Of a stretch of DNA of 64,000 nt, positions 16,535 through 26,617 are shown one piece after another (the stretch's first letter is position 1; each line of letters begins with the position of its first letter). The stretch is from DASRWI01 sp035654655 (GTDB lineage Bacteria; Bacteroidota; Ignavibacteria; Ignavibacteriales; Ignavibacteriaceae). The position numbers and the translations under genes are program-made. Where the stretch lies: the NCBI GenBank assembly GCA_035654655.1, contig DASRWI010000031.1, positions 82,460 to 146,459 of the forward strand, given 5' to 3'. The notes beneath the pieces were generated by a model, which worked only from the letters and a program-made list of their open reading frames with translations, was not told where the DNA came from and searched no databases.

Positions 16535-18004
16535 ATGGGTGAAATTTTAGGAAAACTAAAACCTGAATTAATTTGGAACCATTTTGAGGAAATTTGTAAA
16601 TATCCTCGTCCTTCAAAAAAAGAAGAGAAAATTGCTGCGTATATAGTATCAGTTGGTAAAAGATTAAATCTTGATACTGTTAAAGATGATTTTGGCAATA
16701 TTATAATCCGCAAACCTGCAACACCAGGAAAAGAAAATTTGAAAACAGTTATTCTTCAGGGACATATTGATATGGTTGCCGAAAAGAATAGAGATGTTGA
16801 ACACGATTTTGACAAAGACCCTATTCAGCCTTACATTGATGGAGAATGGGTAAAAGCAAAAGGTACAACACTTGGTGCTGATAATGGTATTGGTGTAGCT
16901 GCTGCTCTTGCAGTTCTGGAAAGTAAAGATATTGAGCACGGACCAATTGAATGTTTATTTACCTTGGATGAAGAAACTGGTTTGACTGGCGCTTCAAATT
17001 TAGATAAGAACATTTTAAAAGGTACAATTCTTCTAAATCTTGATTCAGAAGAGGAAGGTACTTTATATATTGGATGCTCAGGTGGTAAAAACACTGCTGC
17101 AAAATTTACTTTTAAAACTGAAAAAGCTCCTGCAAATTCTACCGCATATGAAGTTAAGGTTGCAGGATTAAAAGGCGGACACTCTGGTTTGGAAATTCAT
17201 ACAGGCAGAGGTAATGCAGTTAAAATCTTAACAAGATTATTATGGAATGCTGAAAAGAAATTAGGCTTAAGACTAGCAAAGATAGAAGGCGGCAATAAAC
17301 ATAATGCTATCCCAAGAGAAGCATTTGCCGATGTTGTTGTTCCTAACGATAAAGCTTCACAATTTGAAAACTATGTAAATACCTTTAACAAAATGGTTAA
17401 AGAAGAATTAGCAACTAATGAACCTGGATTATTAATATCTACTTCTAAGAGCGAAGTTTCCGGCGAAGTATTTGATAGCGCAATGACAAAAAAATTATTG
17501 AATGCTTTATACGCTGTTCCTCACGGAGTAATAACAATGTCTCCGGATATAGAAGGATTAGTTGAGACTTCAACAAATCTTGCAACCATCGCTACTAATG
17601 GAAAAAATGTTGAGATAGTTACAAGTCAAAGAAGCTCAGTTGCTTCTGAAAACGAAGACATAGTTGATATGGTCGCATCTGTATTTGAACTTGCCGGAGC
17701 CGAAATTTCATTTGGTGATGGTTATCCGGGATGGAAACCAAATGTTAATTCGGAAATTCTTGGAGTTGTAAAAAAAGCATACAAACAATTGTACAATAAA
17801 GAACCTGAAGTAAAGGCAATTCACGCAGGATTAGAGTGTGGAATTATTAGCGAGAAATATCCTAATATGGATATGATATCTTTTGGTCCTACAATGTTTG
17901 GAGTACACTCTCCGGATGAAAAATTAAATATTCCTTCTGTTCCATTATTCTGGGATCAGTTGGTAAATATTTTGAAAAACATTCCTAAAAAGAATGCAGC
18001 ATAA
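16535..18004 (+). CDS. pepD: Aminoacyl-histidine dipeptidase (cytosol nonspecific dipeptidase, M20C)
   Basis: A 489-residue zinc dipeptidase of the M20 clan that splits Xaa-His and other dipeptides in the cytoplasm. Metal-site motifs are ILQGHIDMVAEK (His and the catalytic Asp), LGADNGIGVA (bridging Asp), FTLDEETGLTGA (catalytic Glu and a metal Glu), LNLDSEEEG, and a C-terminal HAGLECGII. The lid domain lies between residues about 200 and 385 (KGGHSGLEIHTGRGNAVK). Length is normal for PepD. GGAG precedes the ATG. It is probably transcribed with the PqqD-like gene and ends in a clear terminator. Confidence 0.93.
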   Translation: MGEILGKLKPELIWNHFEEICKYPRPSKKEEKIAAYIVSVGKRLNLDTVKDDFGNIIIRKPATPGKENLKTVILQGHIDMVAEKNRDVEHDFDKDPIQPYIDGEWVKAKGTTLGADNGIGVAAALAVLESKDIEHGPIECLFTLDEETGLTGASNLDKNILKGTILLNLDSEEEGTLYIGCSGGKNTAAKFTFKTEKAPANSTAYEVKVAGLKGGHSGLEIHTGRGNAVKILTRLLWNAEKKLGLRLAKIEGGNKHNAIPREAFADVVVPNDKASQFENYVNTFNKMVKEELATNEPGLLISTSKSEVSGEVFDSAMTKKLLNALYAVPHGVITMSPDIEGLVETSTNLATIATNGKNVEIVTSQRSSVASENEDIVDMVASVFELAGAEISFGDGYPGWKPNVNSEILGVVKKAYKQLYNKEPEVKAIHAGLECGIISEKYPNMDMISFGPTMFGVHSPDEKLNIPSVPLFWDQLVNILKNIPKKNAA

Positions 18005-18011
18005 TATTGAA

Positions 18012-18040
18012 GTGGCAGATTAACTATCTGCCACCTTTTA
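18012..18040 (+). terminator. Rho-independent terminator after pepD
   Basis: GTGGCAGAT (18012-18020) and ATCTGCCAC (18026-18034) form a 9-bp stem with a 5-nt loop, followed by CTTTTA. Confidence 0.75.
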
Positions 18041-18064
18041 TTAATCTTTCCTTTAAAAATTATT

Positions 18065-19411
18065 ATGATAAAAACAGAAGTAAAACCTGAACCATCTGCC
18101 TTGTTGAGATGGATTGTATTATTGTTTATTAGTTTAGCCATGATGGGTAACTATTATATTTATGATAGTATCAGCCCTTTAGCGGACTTGCTTGTTAAAC
18201 AATTAAAATTTTCTGACAGTGATATTGGTTTGCTTAATGCTATTTATAGTATACCTAATATCATTATGGTTTTAGTTGGCGGAATTATCATTGATAGAAT
18301 TGGTACAAGAAAATCAGTTTTAATATTTACTATTTTGATAATGCTTGGTGCTATTATAACAGCTGCAACTGGTCAGTTATTTTTTATGGCAACAGGAAGA
18401 TTAATTTTTGGCCTTGGTGCTGAATCGATGATAGTTGCCATTACAACAATTATAGCAAGATGGTTTAAAGGAAAAGAACTTTCATTTGCATTTGGATTAA
18501 ATTTGACATTGGCAAGATTGGGTTCATTCCTTGCACTTAATTCTCCATCCTGGGGAAAGAGTTTATATAGTTACTGGCAAAGTCCATTGTTTGTAACAGT
18601 AGCTGCCGGTGTCTTTGCTGTAATTTGTATAATAATTTATTTTGTAGTTGATAAAGTTAGTGCAGCAAAATATAATTTACCTGCAGAAGGTAAATCTGAT
18701 GAAATAAATACTAAACAGTTCTTATCATTCGGTTCTTCATTCTGGTTTATTACGGCTTTGTGTGTTGTATTTTATTCTGCAATGTTTCCATTCCAAACAT
18801 TTGCAATTAAATTTTTCCAGGATGCACACGGTACTACAAGAGAAGTAGGGGGTGCATTAAGCAGCTTATTAACATTAGCCGCAATGTTCTTTACACCATT
18901 GTTTGGATTACTTGCTGATAAAATAGGAAAGAGAAGTTATTTAATGATGCTGGGCTCCTTAGCAATCATTCCAGTTTACTTAATTATGGCTTACAAGATT
19001 GATTTAGCAAGTCCGTTAGGAATTACAGGAGCATTAAATATTAATATTGGTTTTGCAGATATTCACGCAAGCATACCTTATTATTTAATATTCCCAATGT
19101 CAATTATGGGATTTGCATTTTCATTAGTTCCTGCTGTAATGTGGCCTTCTGTTGCATTGATTGTTAATCAGGAAAAACTTGGGACAGCTTATGGTTTAAT
19201 GACAATGGTACAGAACATTGGTCTGGCAGGATTTAATTTGTTAATTGGCTGGGCTAATGATTATTCAGGAGCAAGTACAACTAATCCAAGTGGATATAAT
19301 ATGGGTATGTGGATATTTTCGATATTAGGCTTCCTTGGTTTGTTCTTTGCAATAATGCTTAAGAAAACTGCAAAGACTGATCTTCTTGAAAGAAGAATGG
19401 AAAAAAGTTAA
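18065..19411 (+). CDS. Major facilitator superfamily transporter
   Basis: A 448-residue inner-membrane transporter with about twelve transmembrane helices in two six-helix halves. The loop 2-3 motif GGIIIDRIGTRKSVL and its counterpart FGLLADKIGKRSYLM in the second half are standard MFS A-motifs. The substrate cannot be deduced. Its position among an oligopeptide transporter, PepD and an aminopeptidase makes a role in moving small peptides or amino acids attractive, but that is context only. The protein ends in a short basic tail. Confidence 0.85.
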   Translation: MIKTEVKPEPSALLRWIVLLFISLAMMGNYYIYDSISPLADLLVKQLKFSDSDIGLLNAIYSIPNIIMVLVGGIIIDRIGTRKSVLIFTILIMLGAIITAATGQLFFMATGRLIFGLGAESMIVAITTIIARWFKGKELSFAFGLNLTLARLGSFLALNSPSWGKSLYSYWQSPLFVTVAAGVFAVICIIIYFVVDKVSAAKYNLPAEGKSDEINTKQFLSFGSSFWFITALCVVFYSAMFPFQTFAIKFFQDAHGTTREVGGALSSLLTLAAMFFTPLFGLLADKIGKRSYLMMLGSLAIIPVYLIMAYKIDLASPLGITGALNINIGFADIHASIPYYLIFPMSIMGFAFSLVPAVMWPSVALIVNQEKLGTAYGLMTMVQNIGLAGFNLLIGWANDYSGASTTNPSGYNMGMWIFSILGFLGLFFAIMLKKTAKTDLLERRMEKS

Positions 19412-19487
19412 GTATCCTTGATTAAGAATTTTTAATTCAATATTATGAGTTAAAGTTTTTATTAAATTTATTTATTGAAATGAATTA

Positions 19488-20225
19488 ATGATCAAGTTGA
19501 TTTTATTAATTTTATTCATAGCTATAACATCACTATCAAATGCACAGTCCTTTGGTTTTGGATGTTTAGGCTTTGTTGGAGGCTTCGGTGGATATAGTTA
19601 TCAAATATATCAACCTGACGGTTTAAATAATTTCGTGGATAATTTTAATACTTCTAATTCTGATTCAATACTTTCACCTTTAGATAAATTTGGTAAAGCA
19701 ACAGGTTATAGGGTAGGTTTGAATTTCTTCAGAGCAAATCTTTCCGGTTTTATTTTAACTACAAAAGGATTTTACCAACTGCTAACAGAAAAGAATTCCG
19801 CTGATATTGGTACCCCTCAAAAAAGAAATTCATTAAGTTCTGAATTAAAATTAAAAAGCTGGGGAATAGGATTTGATCTTGGAACTTCAATTACCAGCAA
19901 CTTTAGCTGGAAGGTCATTGATGCTGCTGTATTATTTACTTCAATTGATTTAACAAACACTCAACAATATCCCGGAAAAACTATAATCACTAAATATAAA
20001 GCTTCAAGCAACATCGGTTATAGTATTGGAACCGGATTTATTTTATCTGTTATTGAAGATTACATAAGTCTTGAAGGTCTAGCTGGATATACAGTTTTTA
20101 CTGCTAAGAATGTTAAAGATAGTAATGATAATAAATTATCTATAAATAATCAGGGTGTAGAAGATTTTATTACTAATGGCGGTTTTAATGCTGTCATACA
20201 ATTAAACGTACAATTTCCTTTATAA
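19488..20225 (+). CDS. Exported protein, probable small outer-membrane beta-barrel, function unknown
   Basis: A 245-residue protein with a clear signal peptide (cleavage near LSNAQS). The rest has alternating hydrophobic strands with Gly- and Tyr-rich turns and a C-terminal strand ending NVQFPL, as in small outer-membrane barrels. I recognise no family. It lies 17 nt upstream of the aminopeptidase gene and may be co-transcribed with it. Confidence 0.65.
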   Translation: MIKLILLILFIAITSLSNAQSFGFGCLGFVGGFGGYSYQIYQPDGLNNFVDNFNTSNSDSILSPLDKFGKATGYRVGLNFFRANLSGFILTTKGFYQLLTEKNSADIGTPQKRNSLSSELKLKSWGIGFDLGTSITSNFSWKVIDAAVLFTSIDLTNTQQYPGKTIITKYKASSNIGYSIGTGFILSVIEDYISLEGLAGYTVFTAKNVKDSNDNKLSINNQGVEDFITNGGFNAVIQLNVQFPL

Positions 20226-20242
20226 TAATTAAAAAAAATATT

Positions 20243-21208
20243 ATGCCTAAAACAAAATTAGATTCAGCTTCCATAATTGCAATAAAAGATTGTATGGGAA
20301 CAAAAAAGGGTGAAAAAGTATTAGTAATTACTGATGAAATTAAAAGAGAAATCGGATATTCTTTATACAAAAATGCAATTGAACTTGGTCATTATGCATT
20401 ATTAGTTGAAATGAAATCAGGCAAAATAAATGGGGAAGAACCTTCACCGGAAGTCGCCGAGTTAATGAAAAAATTTGATGTGGTTCTTTGTCCAACTGCA
20501 AAATCATTAACCCATACTGATGCAAGAAGAGCAGCTTCTAAAGATGGTGCACGAATAGCAACCTTTCCGGGAATTACTAAAGAAGTAATGATAAGAGGGA
20601 TGAATGCTGATTATAAAAAGATTTCAAAACTCTCTATAAAACTTAAAGATGTACTTGAAAAAGGGAAAAAAGTAAGAGTTACTGCTCCAGCAGGAACCGA
20701 TATAAGTTTTAGTATTGAAGGCAGAGCATCCTATGCAAGTAAAGGTTTATTTCACGCAAAAGGAGAAAGTGGTAACTTACCGACAGGTGAAACTTTTTTA
20801 GCACCTGTTGAAGGAACCTCTGAAGGAGTTTTTGTTGTTGATGGTTCAATGGCAGGTTTAGGATTAATTAAAAATGCCAACATCAAAATTGAAGTTGAAA
20901 AAGGTTATGCCACAAAAATTTCCGGTGGACTCCTTGCAAGAAAATTAAAAAAACAACTTGATGATGCAGGTAAGGATGCAAGAAATATTGCAGAGTTTGG
21001 TATAGGAACAAATGATAGTGCAAGGTTAAGCGGTGTACTTTTAGAAGATGAAAAAGTTATGGGTACAATACATATAGCTTTAGGTAATAATGTATCGATG
21101 GGTGGAAGTGTTAATGTACCAATTCATCTTGATGGAGTTGTAAAGAAACCTACTGTTTATCTCGATGACAAAATTATAATGAAGGATGGAAAACTTCTTA
21201 TAAAATAA
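20243..21208 (+). CDS. M29-like aminopeptidase (AmpS/COG2309-related)
   Basis: A 321-residue cytoplasmic protein resembling the thermophilic metallo-aminopeptidase group. Visible pieces are VLCPTAKSLTHTDARRAAS near residue 80, FPGITKEVMIRGM near 110, PAGTDISFSIEGR near 150, the substrate-loop-like LPTGETFLAPVEGTSEGVFVVDGSM, and the metal-region-like IAEFGIGTND and GTIHIALGNN. It would trim N-terminal residues from peptides, which fits the OPT and PepD genes upstream. It is slightly shorter than classic M29 enzymes (about 400 aa). A perfect-stem terminator follows. Confidence 0.78.
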   Translation: MPKTKLDSASIIAIKDCMGTKKGEKVLVITDEIKREIGYSLYKNAIELGHYALLVEMKSGKINGEEPSPEVAELMKKFDVVLCPTAKSLTHTDARRAASKDGARIATFPGITKEVMIRGMNADYKKISKLSIKLKDVLEKGKKVRVTAPAGTDISFSIEGRASYASKGLFHAKGESGNLPTGETFLAPVEGTSEGVFVVDGSMAGLGLIKNANIKIEVEKGYATKISGGLLARKLKKQLDDAGKDARNIAEFGIGTNDSARLSGVLLEDEKVMGTIHIALGNNVSMGGSVNVPIHLDGVVKKPTVYLDDKIIMKDGKLLIK

Positions 21209-21217
21209 AAGATTACA

Positions 21218-21254
21218 GAAGCAATTCTTTTGTTAACTAAGAATTGCTTCTTTT
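21218..21254 (+). terminator. Rho-independent terminator after the aminopeptidase gene
   Basis: A perfect 12-bp stem, GAAGCAATTCTT (21218-21229) with AAGAATTGCTTC (21239-21250), has a 9-nt loop and is followed by TTTT. Confidence 0.8.
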
Positions 21255-21339
21255 AAAAATTATACCTACCTTCTTATCAATTAACTGCCACAAAAGTCTC
21301 CTAAAACAAAAAAAAAGTTAATGAAAATCTACTTTCTTA

Positions 21340-21368
21340 TTGACTATAGTAAATATTATTCATAGTTT
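21340..21368 (+). promoter_or_regulatory. Candidate promoter of the TonB-receptor operon
   Basis: TTGACT at 21340 and TAGTTT at 21363 are 17 nt apart, about 63 nt before the ATG of the TonB-dependent receptor and after the preceding terminator. The -10 match is weak. Confidence 0.3.
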
Positions 21369-21431
21369 TTTTATATAAAATTAAAAATTTTAAACGTATA
21401 CATATACAACTACGATATCTTAGGAGCCCAT

Positions 21432-24400
21432 ATGAGATCAGTATTTTATACTACTCTATTATTTCTTTTTGTATTCCTAACCAGTGCACACTCCCAGTCA
21501 GGTAAAATATCAGGCTATGTTAAAGACCAAACAACTAACGAAGCCTTGATAGGAGTTAACGTAGTAGTAGAAGGAACTAAATTAGGTGCTACTACAAATG
21601 TAGATGGTTTTTATGCCATTCTAAACGTCCCCCCTGGAAAATACAGTATTAGAGGTTCAATGGTTGGATATACAGCAAAGACAATATCTAACTTAGATGT
21701 AAATATCAACTTAACAACAGAAGCAAACTTCACATTATCTGATGAATCAATTACAACTCAGGAAGTTGTTATTGTTGCACAAACACCTGTTGTTCAAAAA
21801 GACATTTCAGCAAACGTAATTAACTTAAGTGTGCAGGATATGGAAAATCTTCCTGTAACTAGTGTTGCAAGTGTAATTGGTTTGCAGGCAGGTGTTACCT
21901 TAGGATCTGAAGGTCCAATCATCAGAGGCGGCGATGCAAGTCAAACAGCTTTTGTGGTTAATGGTATCACCATGCGTGATGAAAGAAATAACACACCTTA
22001 TACAGGAATTAGCTTTACTAACATTGAAGAAGTTCAGGTTCAAACAGGTGGTTTCAGTGCAGAATATGGAAACCTTCGTTCAGGTTTGATTAACGTTGTT
22101 ACTAAAGAAGGTAGTAAAGATAAATATAATGTATCTTTCATTGGAAGATATCGTCCTCAAGGTCCAAAGAGTTTTGGTGATGCACCAAATTCACCTAATT
22201 CATATTGGATTCGTCCTTATATTGACCCCACTGTTGCCTTTACTGGAACAGATAATGGTAATTGGGATTCATACACACAGGAACAATATCAGGAATTTAG
22301 AGGATGGAATCGTGTTTCACAGGAATTATTAAGTGATAATGACCCAACAAACGATTTAACTCCTGAAGCTGCTCAAAAATTATTTATGTGGCAGCACAGA
22401 AAAGTTGTTGGTATAAATGATTTTGATTATGATGTCGATATGAGTGTTTCAGGTCCAATTCCTGTTGTTTCTTCAATGTTAGGTGATTTACGTTTTGCAT
22501 TCTCTATTAGAGATGTACGCGAAATGTATTATATACCTTTATCAAGAGATGCTTATAAAGAAAGTAATTACTCATTAAAATTAACTTCTGATGTTGGTAC
22601 CGGGATGAAAGTTTCCTTAGATGGTATGATGGGACAACAATCAGGTACAAATAGCAGCAGTGGTGGTGGTCCTGGTATTTTCAGGTCCCCTTCAGGTATA
22701 TCAGGTACTTTGGACATTCGTTCAGGTGCAAGTTATCTTGATTCAAGAGTTTTTGCTACAGATTACTGGGCACCAAGTACAATTAAAAACTATATGTTAG
22801 GTGGTAAATTTACCCACGTACTTAGCTCTCAAACTTTTTATGAAGTTTTATTGAGTCAGGTAGGATTTAATTATAGTACAAATCCAGGTACACCACGTAA
22901 TACAAATGCGATTTATGGTTTTGGCGGTGTTTACTTTAATGAAGCTCCTTTTGGAGTATTCTCTGGTATGAGTAATGGAATCGGTTCAGGTATGAATATG
23001 GGACTTGGCTTTAGTAACTCAAGAGACTCCAGTAAGCTTGCTACATTTACTGCTAAAGTTGATTTTACAAGTCAGTTAGATGAATACAACTATATTAAAA
23101 CAGGTCTTGAATTTAACTATACTGATAACAATGTAAACTATGCATTAGTAGAACCTTCATTACCAAGTAATAATGCAATTTCTTCCTGGAGAACTTTCCC
23201 AATGAGAGGTGCATTATATATTACCGATAAATTAGAGTTTGAAGGAATGATTGCTCAGATAGGTGTTAGATTTGATTATTCTGACCCGGGTTCTGACTGG
23301 TATCAATTCAGTCCTTATGACAGAGCTTTATCAGGAGCCTTATCTCAAGGATTAGATACATTGGTTGCCAGAGTTCCTGTTGATAAACAATTTGATATAA
23401 GCCCACGACTTGGTGTTGCTTTCCCTATTACTGTTAATAGCAAATTGTATTTCAACTATGGTCATTCAAGATCAATGCCTTTGCCTGAACAGTTATTCTT
23501 ATTGAGAAGAAGCACATCAACAAATATCGTTGAAAGAATAGCTAATCCTAACAATCCTTTACCAAAAACAATTCAATATGAATTAGGTTATGAACACAGC
23601 TTATTCGATCAATATTTAATTAGAGTTAATGGTTATTATAAGGATATTAGTGATGAAACAAGGTTAGTTACTTTCGTTAGTAGAAATAACTCTGTTAGAT
23701 ATTCTATTCCTGAACCCAACAGATATCAGGATACAAGAGGTTTTGAAATTACAGTAACCAAGAACAGAGGTGAATGGCTTCGTGGATTTATTAACTACAC
23801 CTATGAAGTTACCTCTGCAGGATTTTTCGGATACGGAACATATTATGAAAATGCTGCTGATATGAGAGAAGTACAAAGAAATACAGCTGCATTCGAACAA
23901 GATAAACCAGTTCCACGTCCTTTAGCAAGAGCTAATATTGATTTTATGACTCCTCAGGAATATGGTCCACAATTAGGTGGTGTTAACATTCTTGGTAACA
24001 TAGTTATCAACTTATTAGCAACCTATAGAGCAGGAACTTATTTCTCATGGACAGGTCCTGGTCCTGTTACTCCTGGACACCAAAACAATATCCAGTGGAA
24101 AGATTATTGGAATTTAAATATGAGATTGTCAAAAGGTTTTGATTTAGGTCCTGTTAGAATGGATTTGTTCATGGACGTAAACAACTTATTCAATTTCAAA
24201 TATATGGATTACAGAGCTGGATTTGTTAACGCAGAAGATTGGGACAGATATATGTCTTCATTACATCTTCCTGAAAAATATTTTACCGAATTTAAATATG
24301 CAGGTGTTTCGGGCACTGATACACCTGGTGATATTAGAAAAGGTCCATACATTCCTTGGGATGATAATGCATCAGAATCTCAAAAAGAAGAGTGGAGAAA

Positions 24401-24497
24401 GAATAAATCATATATAGATATGCCTAATCTCGGATATTCAGCATTCCTTAATTTAAGGGATATATATTGGGGATTAAAATTTTCTGTATCTCTTTAA
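21432..24497 (+). CDS. TonB-dependent receptor with carboxypeptidase-regulatory-like domain
   Basis: A 1021-residue outer-membrane receptor. Signal peptide (about 1-22), then an Ig-like CarboxypepD_reg domain (GKISGYVKDQTTNEALIGVNV ..., about 25-112), a TonB-box-like EVVIVAQ, the plug (LPVTSVASVIGLQAGVT ... IIRGGDASQTAFVVNGI ... SGLINVVTKEG) and a 22-strand-type barrel ending GLKFSVSL. It imports a ligand using TonB energy. No SusD-like lipoprotein follows, so it is not a standard glycan SusCD pair; the ligand is unknown. TAGGAG precedes the ATG. It heads a run of five same-strand envelope genes. Confidence 0.9.
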   Translation: MRSVFYTTLLFLFVFLTSAHSQSGKISGYVKDQTTNEALIGVNVVVEGTKLGATTNVDGFYAILNVPPGKYSIRGSMVGYTAKTISNLDVNINLTTEANFTLSDESITTQEVVIVAQTPVVQKDISANVINLSVQDMENLPVTSVASVIGLQAGVTLGSEGPIIRGGDASQTAFVVNGITMRDERNNTPYTGISFTNIEEVQVQTGGFSAEYGNLRSGLINVVTKEGSKDKYNVSFIGRYRPQGPKSFGDAPNSPNSYWIRPYIDPTVAFTGTDNGNWDSYTQEQYQEFRGWNRVSQELLSDNDPTNDLTPEAAQKLFMWQHRKVVGINDFDYDVDMSVSGPIPVVSSMLGDLRFAFSIRDVREMYYIPLSRDAYKESNYSLKLTSDVGTGMKVSLDGMMGQQSGTNSSSGGGPGIFRSPSGISGTLDIRSGASYLDSRVFATDYWAPSTIKNYMLGGKFTHVLSSQTFYEVLLSQVGFNYSTNPGTPRNTNAIYGFGGVYFNEAPFGVFSGMSNGIGSGMNMGLGFSNSRDSSKLATFTAKVDFTSQLDEYNYIKTGLEFNYTDNNVNYALVEPSLPSNNAISSWRTFPMRGALYITDKLEFEGMIAQIGVRFDYSDPGSDWYQFSPYDRALSGALSQGLDTLVARVPVDKQFDISPRLGVAFPITVNSKLYFNYGHSRSMPLPEQLFLLRRSTSTNIVERIANPNNPLPKTIQYELGYEHSLFDQYLIRVNGYYKDISDETRLVTFVSRNNSVRYSIPEPNRYQDTRGFEITVTKNRGEWLRGFINYTYEVTSAGFFGYGTYYENAADMREVQRNTAAFEQDKPVPRPLARANIDFMTPQEYGPQLGGVNILGNIVINLLATYRAGTYFSWTGPGPVTPGHQNNIQWKDYWNLNMRLSKGFDLGPVRMDLFMDVNNLFNFKYMDYRAGFVNAEDWDRYMSSLHLPEKYFTEFKYAGVSGTDTPGDIRKGPYIPWDDNASESQKEEWRKNKSYIDMPNLGYSAFLNLRDIYWGLKFSVSL

Positions 24498-24518
24498 TAG
24501 AAAAATTGTGAGGATATA

Positions 24519-26585
24519 ATGAATTTTAAAAATATTTTAATAACTACACTGATTGTCTTCTTCTCTATTAATTTAGCTGAAGCACAGTTTAGAAATGCCT
24601 GGATGTCTGCCGGTTCTTTACACAACTGGTATTCGGAAATAGGTTCAGAACTTGAAGAAATGGGATTTGTGAAACAACAGCAATCCGGAATGCAATGGCC
24701 TGCAATTTATGCTAATCAAGATATGCAGGCAGCGAGAGGTTTCTGGCTTGGGTCAAAAGATTTCACAGATGAAAAAGGAGACCTTTATCCATATAAAGTT
24801 GTTGCTATTGGACCTCGTAATCCTGCATTTTATCCTGCTTATCCATTAGAATGGAAAATGTACAGCAAGTTCGAATTACCTGTTGTTTCAGTTGATGGTG
24901 TTCCAACTTATCAAAAAGATGTTACCATTGATGAAGTTACAGATACAATGATTTGGGATAGAATGATTCTTAATACATTCAATACTCAATTGGGTATTAC
25001 TGTTACAAGAAAAATCTTTCAGTTCAGTCAACAATATAACGACAACTATATTGTATATGACTTTACTTTTAAGAATACAGGAAACGTTGATAAAGATGAA
25101 GAAATAGAGCTTCCAAATCAAACTATAAAAGATGCTTATTTCTTCTGGACATTTAGAAATTCGGTTAATAAACAAGTAAGATACGTAATAGGTAATAACT
25201 CCGGCTGGGGTATTAACACTATGAATGACTCCAGAGGTGATGGCGTTGAAGTTGACCCTCCAAGTGAAAATTTTAGAGCCCAATTCTCATGGCATGGATT
25301 TTATACTACCGGTAAAGAAGTTGGCTATGATAACATAGGAGCTCCTATTTGGAATATTACCAGCACAGCAAAACCATACTTCAATGACCTTGCTGATACA
25401 GTTGGTAGATTAGGTGGCACACAATTTTTAGGAACAGTAACGGTTCACGCTGATAAATCAGCAAGTGATATTACTGATGATCCTGGACAGCCATCAACAA
25501 CTACTTATGATAACTCTGATAATTCGTTATTCCTTGCTGGTGATAATGCATTTAATACCGACCAAATGACTCAGAAATATAACTATATGGCTGCTGGTCA
25601 TATGGCTCCTCGCCATGCACGTCTTGTTGAACCATCAGGTGATTATGCATTACAAAAAAATGCTCCAAACGTTAATGGTGCTTCTGGCGGTATCTCATAC
25701 AATGTAGCATATGGTCCTTATACATTAGGTCCTGGCGAAGATGTTCATATAGTTTTTGTCGAAGGTGCTGCAGGTATGAGCAGGGAAAAACAAATTGAAA
25801 TTGGTAAACAATTTAAGGCAGGAACAATTACTGCTGAACAAAAAAACCGTGAAGTAATGAAGAGCAGAGACAGCTTATTCCAGACATTTAGAAGAGCTAT
25901 TGAAGGTTACAATAGTGGATGGAATATTCCTCAAGCTCCTTTACCTCCAGCTACATTTGATGTAGCGGGTGGTGGAGATAGAATTAGATTGAACTGGACA
26001 GCTCCTGCCAGTGGTTCACCTGAAGGTTATAACATTTATAGAGCTGTAGGAAGTTATGATGGTACATATACATTGTTGACAACCTTAGGTGGTACTGAAA
26101 ATACTTATGATGATTTGACACCTACCAGAGGTTTAGATTATTATTACTACATTACTGCAGTTGGTCCTACTCAAAGCGGCGGCCCGGGTACTCCTGCCGG
26201 TGCTCTTGAAAGCAGCAGATACTATACACAAACTTATGATCCTGTAAGATTAAAAAGACCTGCAGGAACTGAGTTAAGTCAAATTAGAATAGTACCTAAT
26301 CCATTTATTATTTCAGCATCAGAAAATACTGAACAAGTTCAAGGTGTACGCTATCCTGGGGATAGAATTGGTTTCTTAAATATCCCCGCACTTTGCACAA
26401 TCAGAATTTACACTGAATTGGGTGAACTGGTAAATACAATTGAACATACAGATGGTAGTGGAGATGAGTTCTGGGAATCAGTAACATCTTCAAATCAAAT
26501 AATAGTGAGTGGAATTTATATTGCAGTAATTACAGATAATACTACCGGTGTTAATCATATAGAAAAATTTGCTGTAATTCGTTAA
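24519..26585 (+). CDS. Large secreted protein with FN3 module and variant sorting tail
   Basis: A 688-residue exported protein (signal peptide ending LAEAQ). The first 470 residues are rich in Trp, Tyr and Asn and match no family I know. An FN3-like module follows at about 480-570 (RIRLNWTAPASGSPEGYNIYRAV). The end is a variant T9SS sorting domain: IRIVPNPFII, TIRIYTELGELVNTI, VSGIYIAVI and KFAVIR in place of KKMVLMK. It lies 21 nt after the TonB receptor and 32 nt before the PorV-like gene, so it is probably a surface partner of that receptor. Binding or enzymatic function is not identifiable. Confidence 0.75.
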   Translation: MNFKNILITTLIVFFSINLAEAQFRNAWMSAGSLHNWYSEIGSELEEMGFVKQQQSGMQWPAIYANQDMQAARGFWLGSKDFTDEKGDLYPYKVVAIGPRNPAFYPAYPLEWKMYSKFELPVVSVDGVPTYQKDVTIDEVTDTMIWDRMILNTFNTQLGITVTRKIFQFSQQYNDNYIVYDFTFKNTGNVDKDEEIELPNQTIKDAYFFWTFRNSVNKQVRYVIGNNSGWGINTMNDSRGDGVEVDPPSENFRAQFSWHGFYTTGKEVGYDNIGAPIWNITSTAKPYFNDLADTVGRLGGTQFLGTVTVHADKSASDITDDPGQPSTTTYDNSDNSLFLAGDNAFNTDQMTQKYNYMAAGHMAPRHARLVEPSGDYALQKNAPNVNGASGGISYNVAYGPYTLGPGEDVHIVFVEGAAGMSREKQIEIGKQFKAGTITAEQKNREVMKSRDSLFQTFRRAIEGYNSGWNIPQAPLPPATFDVAGGGDRIRLNWTAPASGSPEGYNIYRAVGSYDGTYTLLTTLGGTENTYDDLTPTRGLDYYYYITAVGPTQSGGPGTPAGALESSRYYTQTYDPVRLKRPAGTELSQIRIVPNPFIISASENTEQVQGVRYPGDRIGFLNIPALCTIRIYTELGELVNTIEHTDGSGDEFWESVTSSNQIIVSGIYIAVITDNTTGVNHIEKFAVIR

Positions 26586-26617
26586 CATGTTTTTGAATAT
26601 TCAATAGGATATTTATT

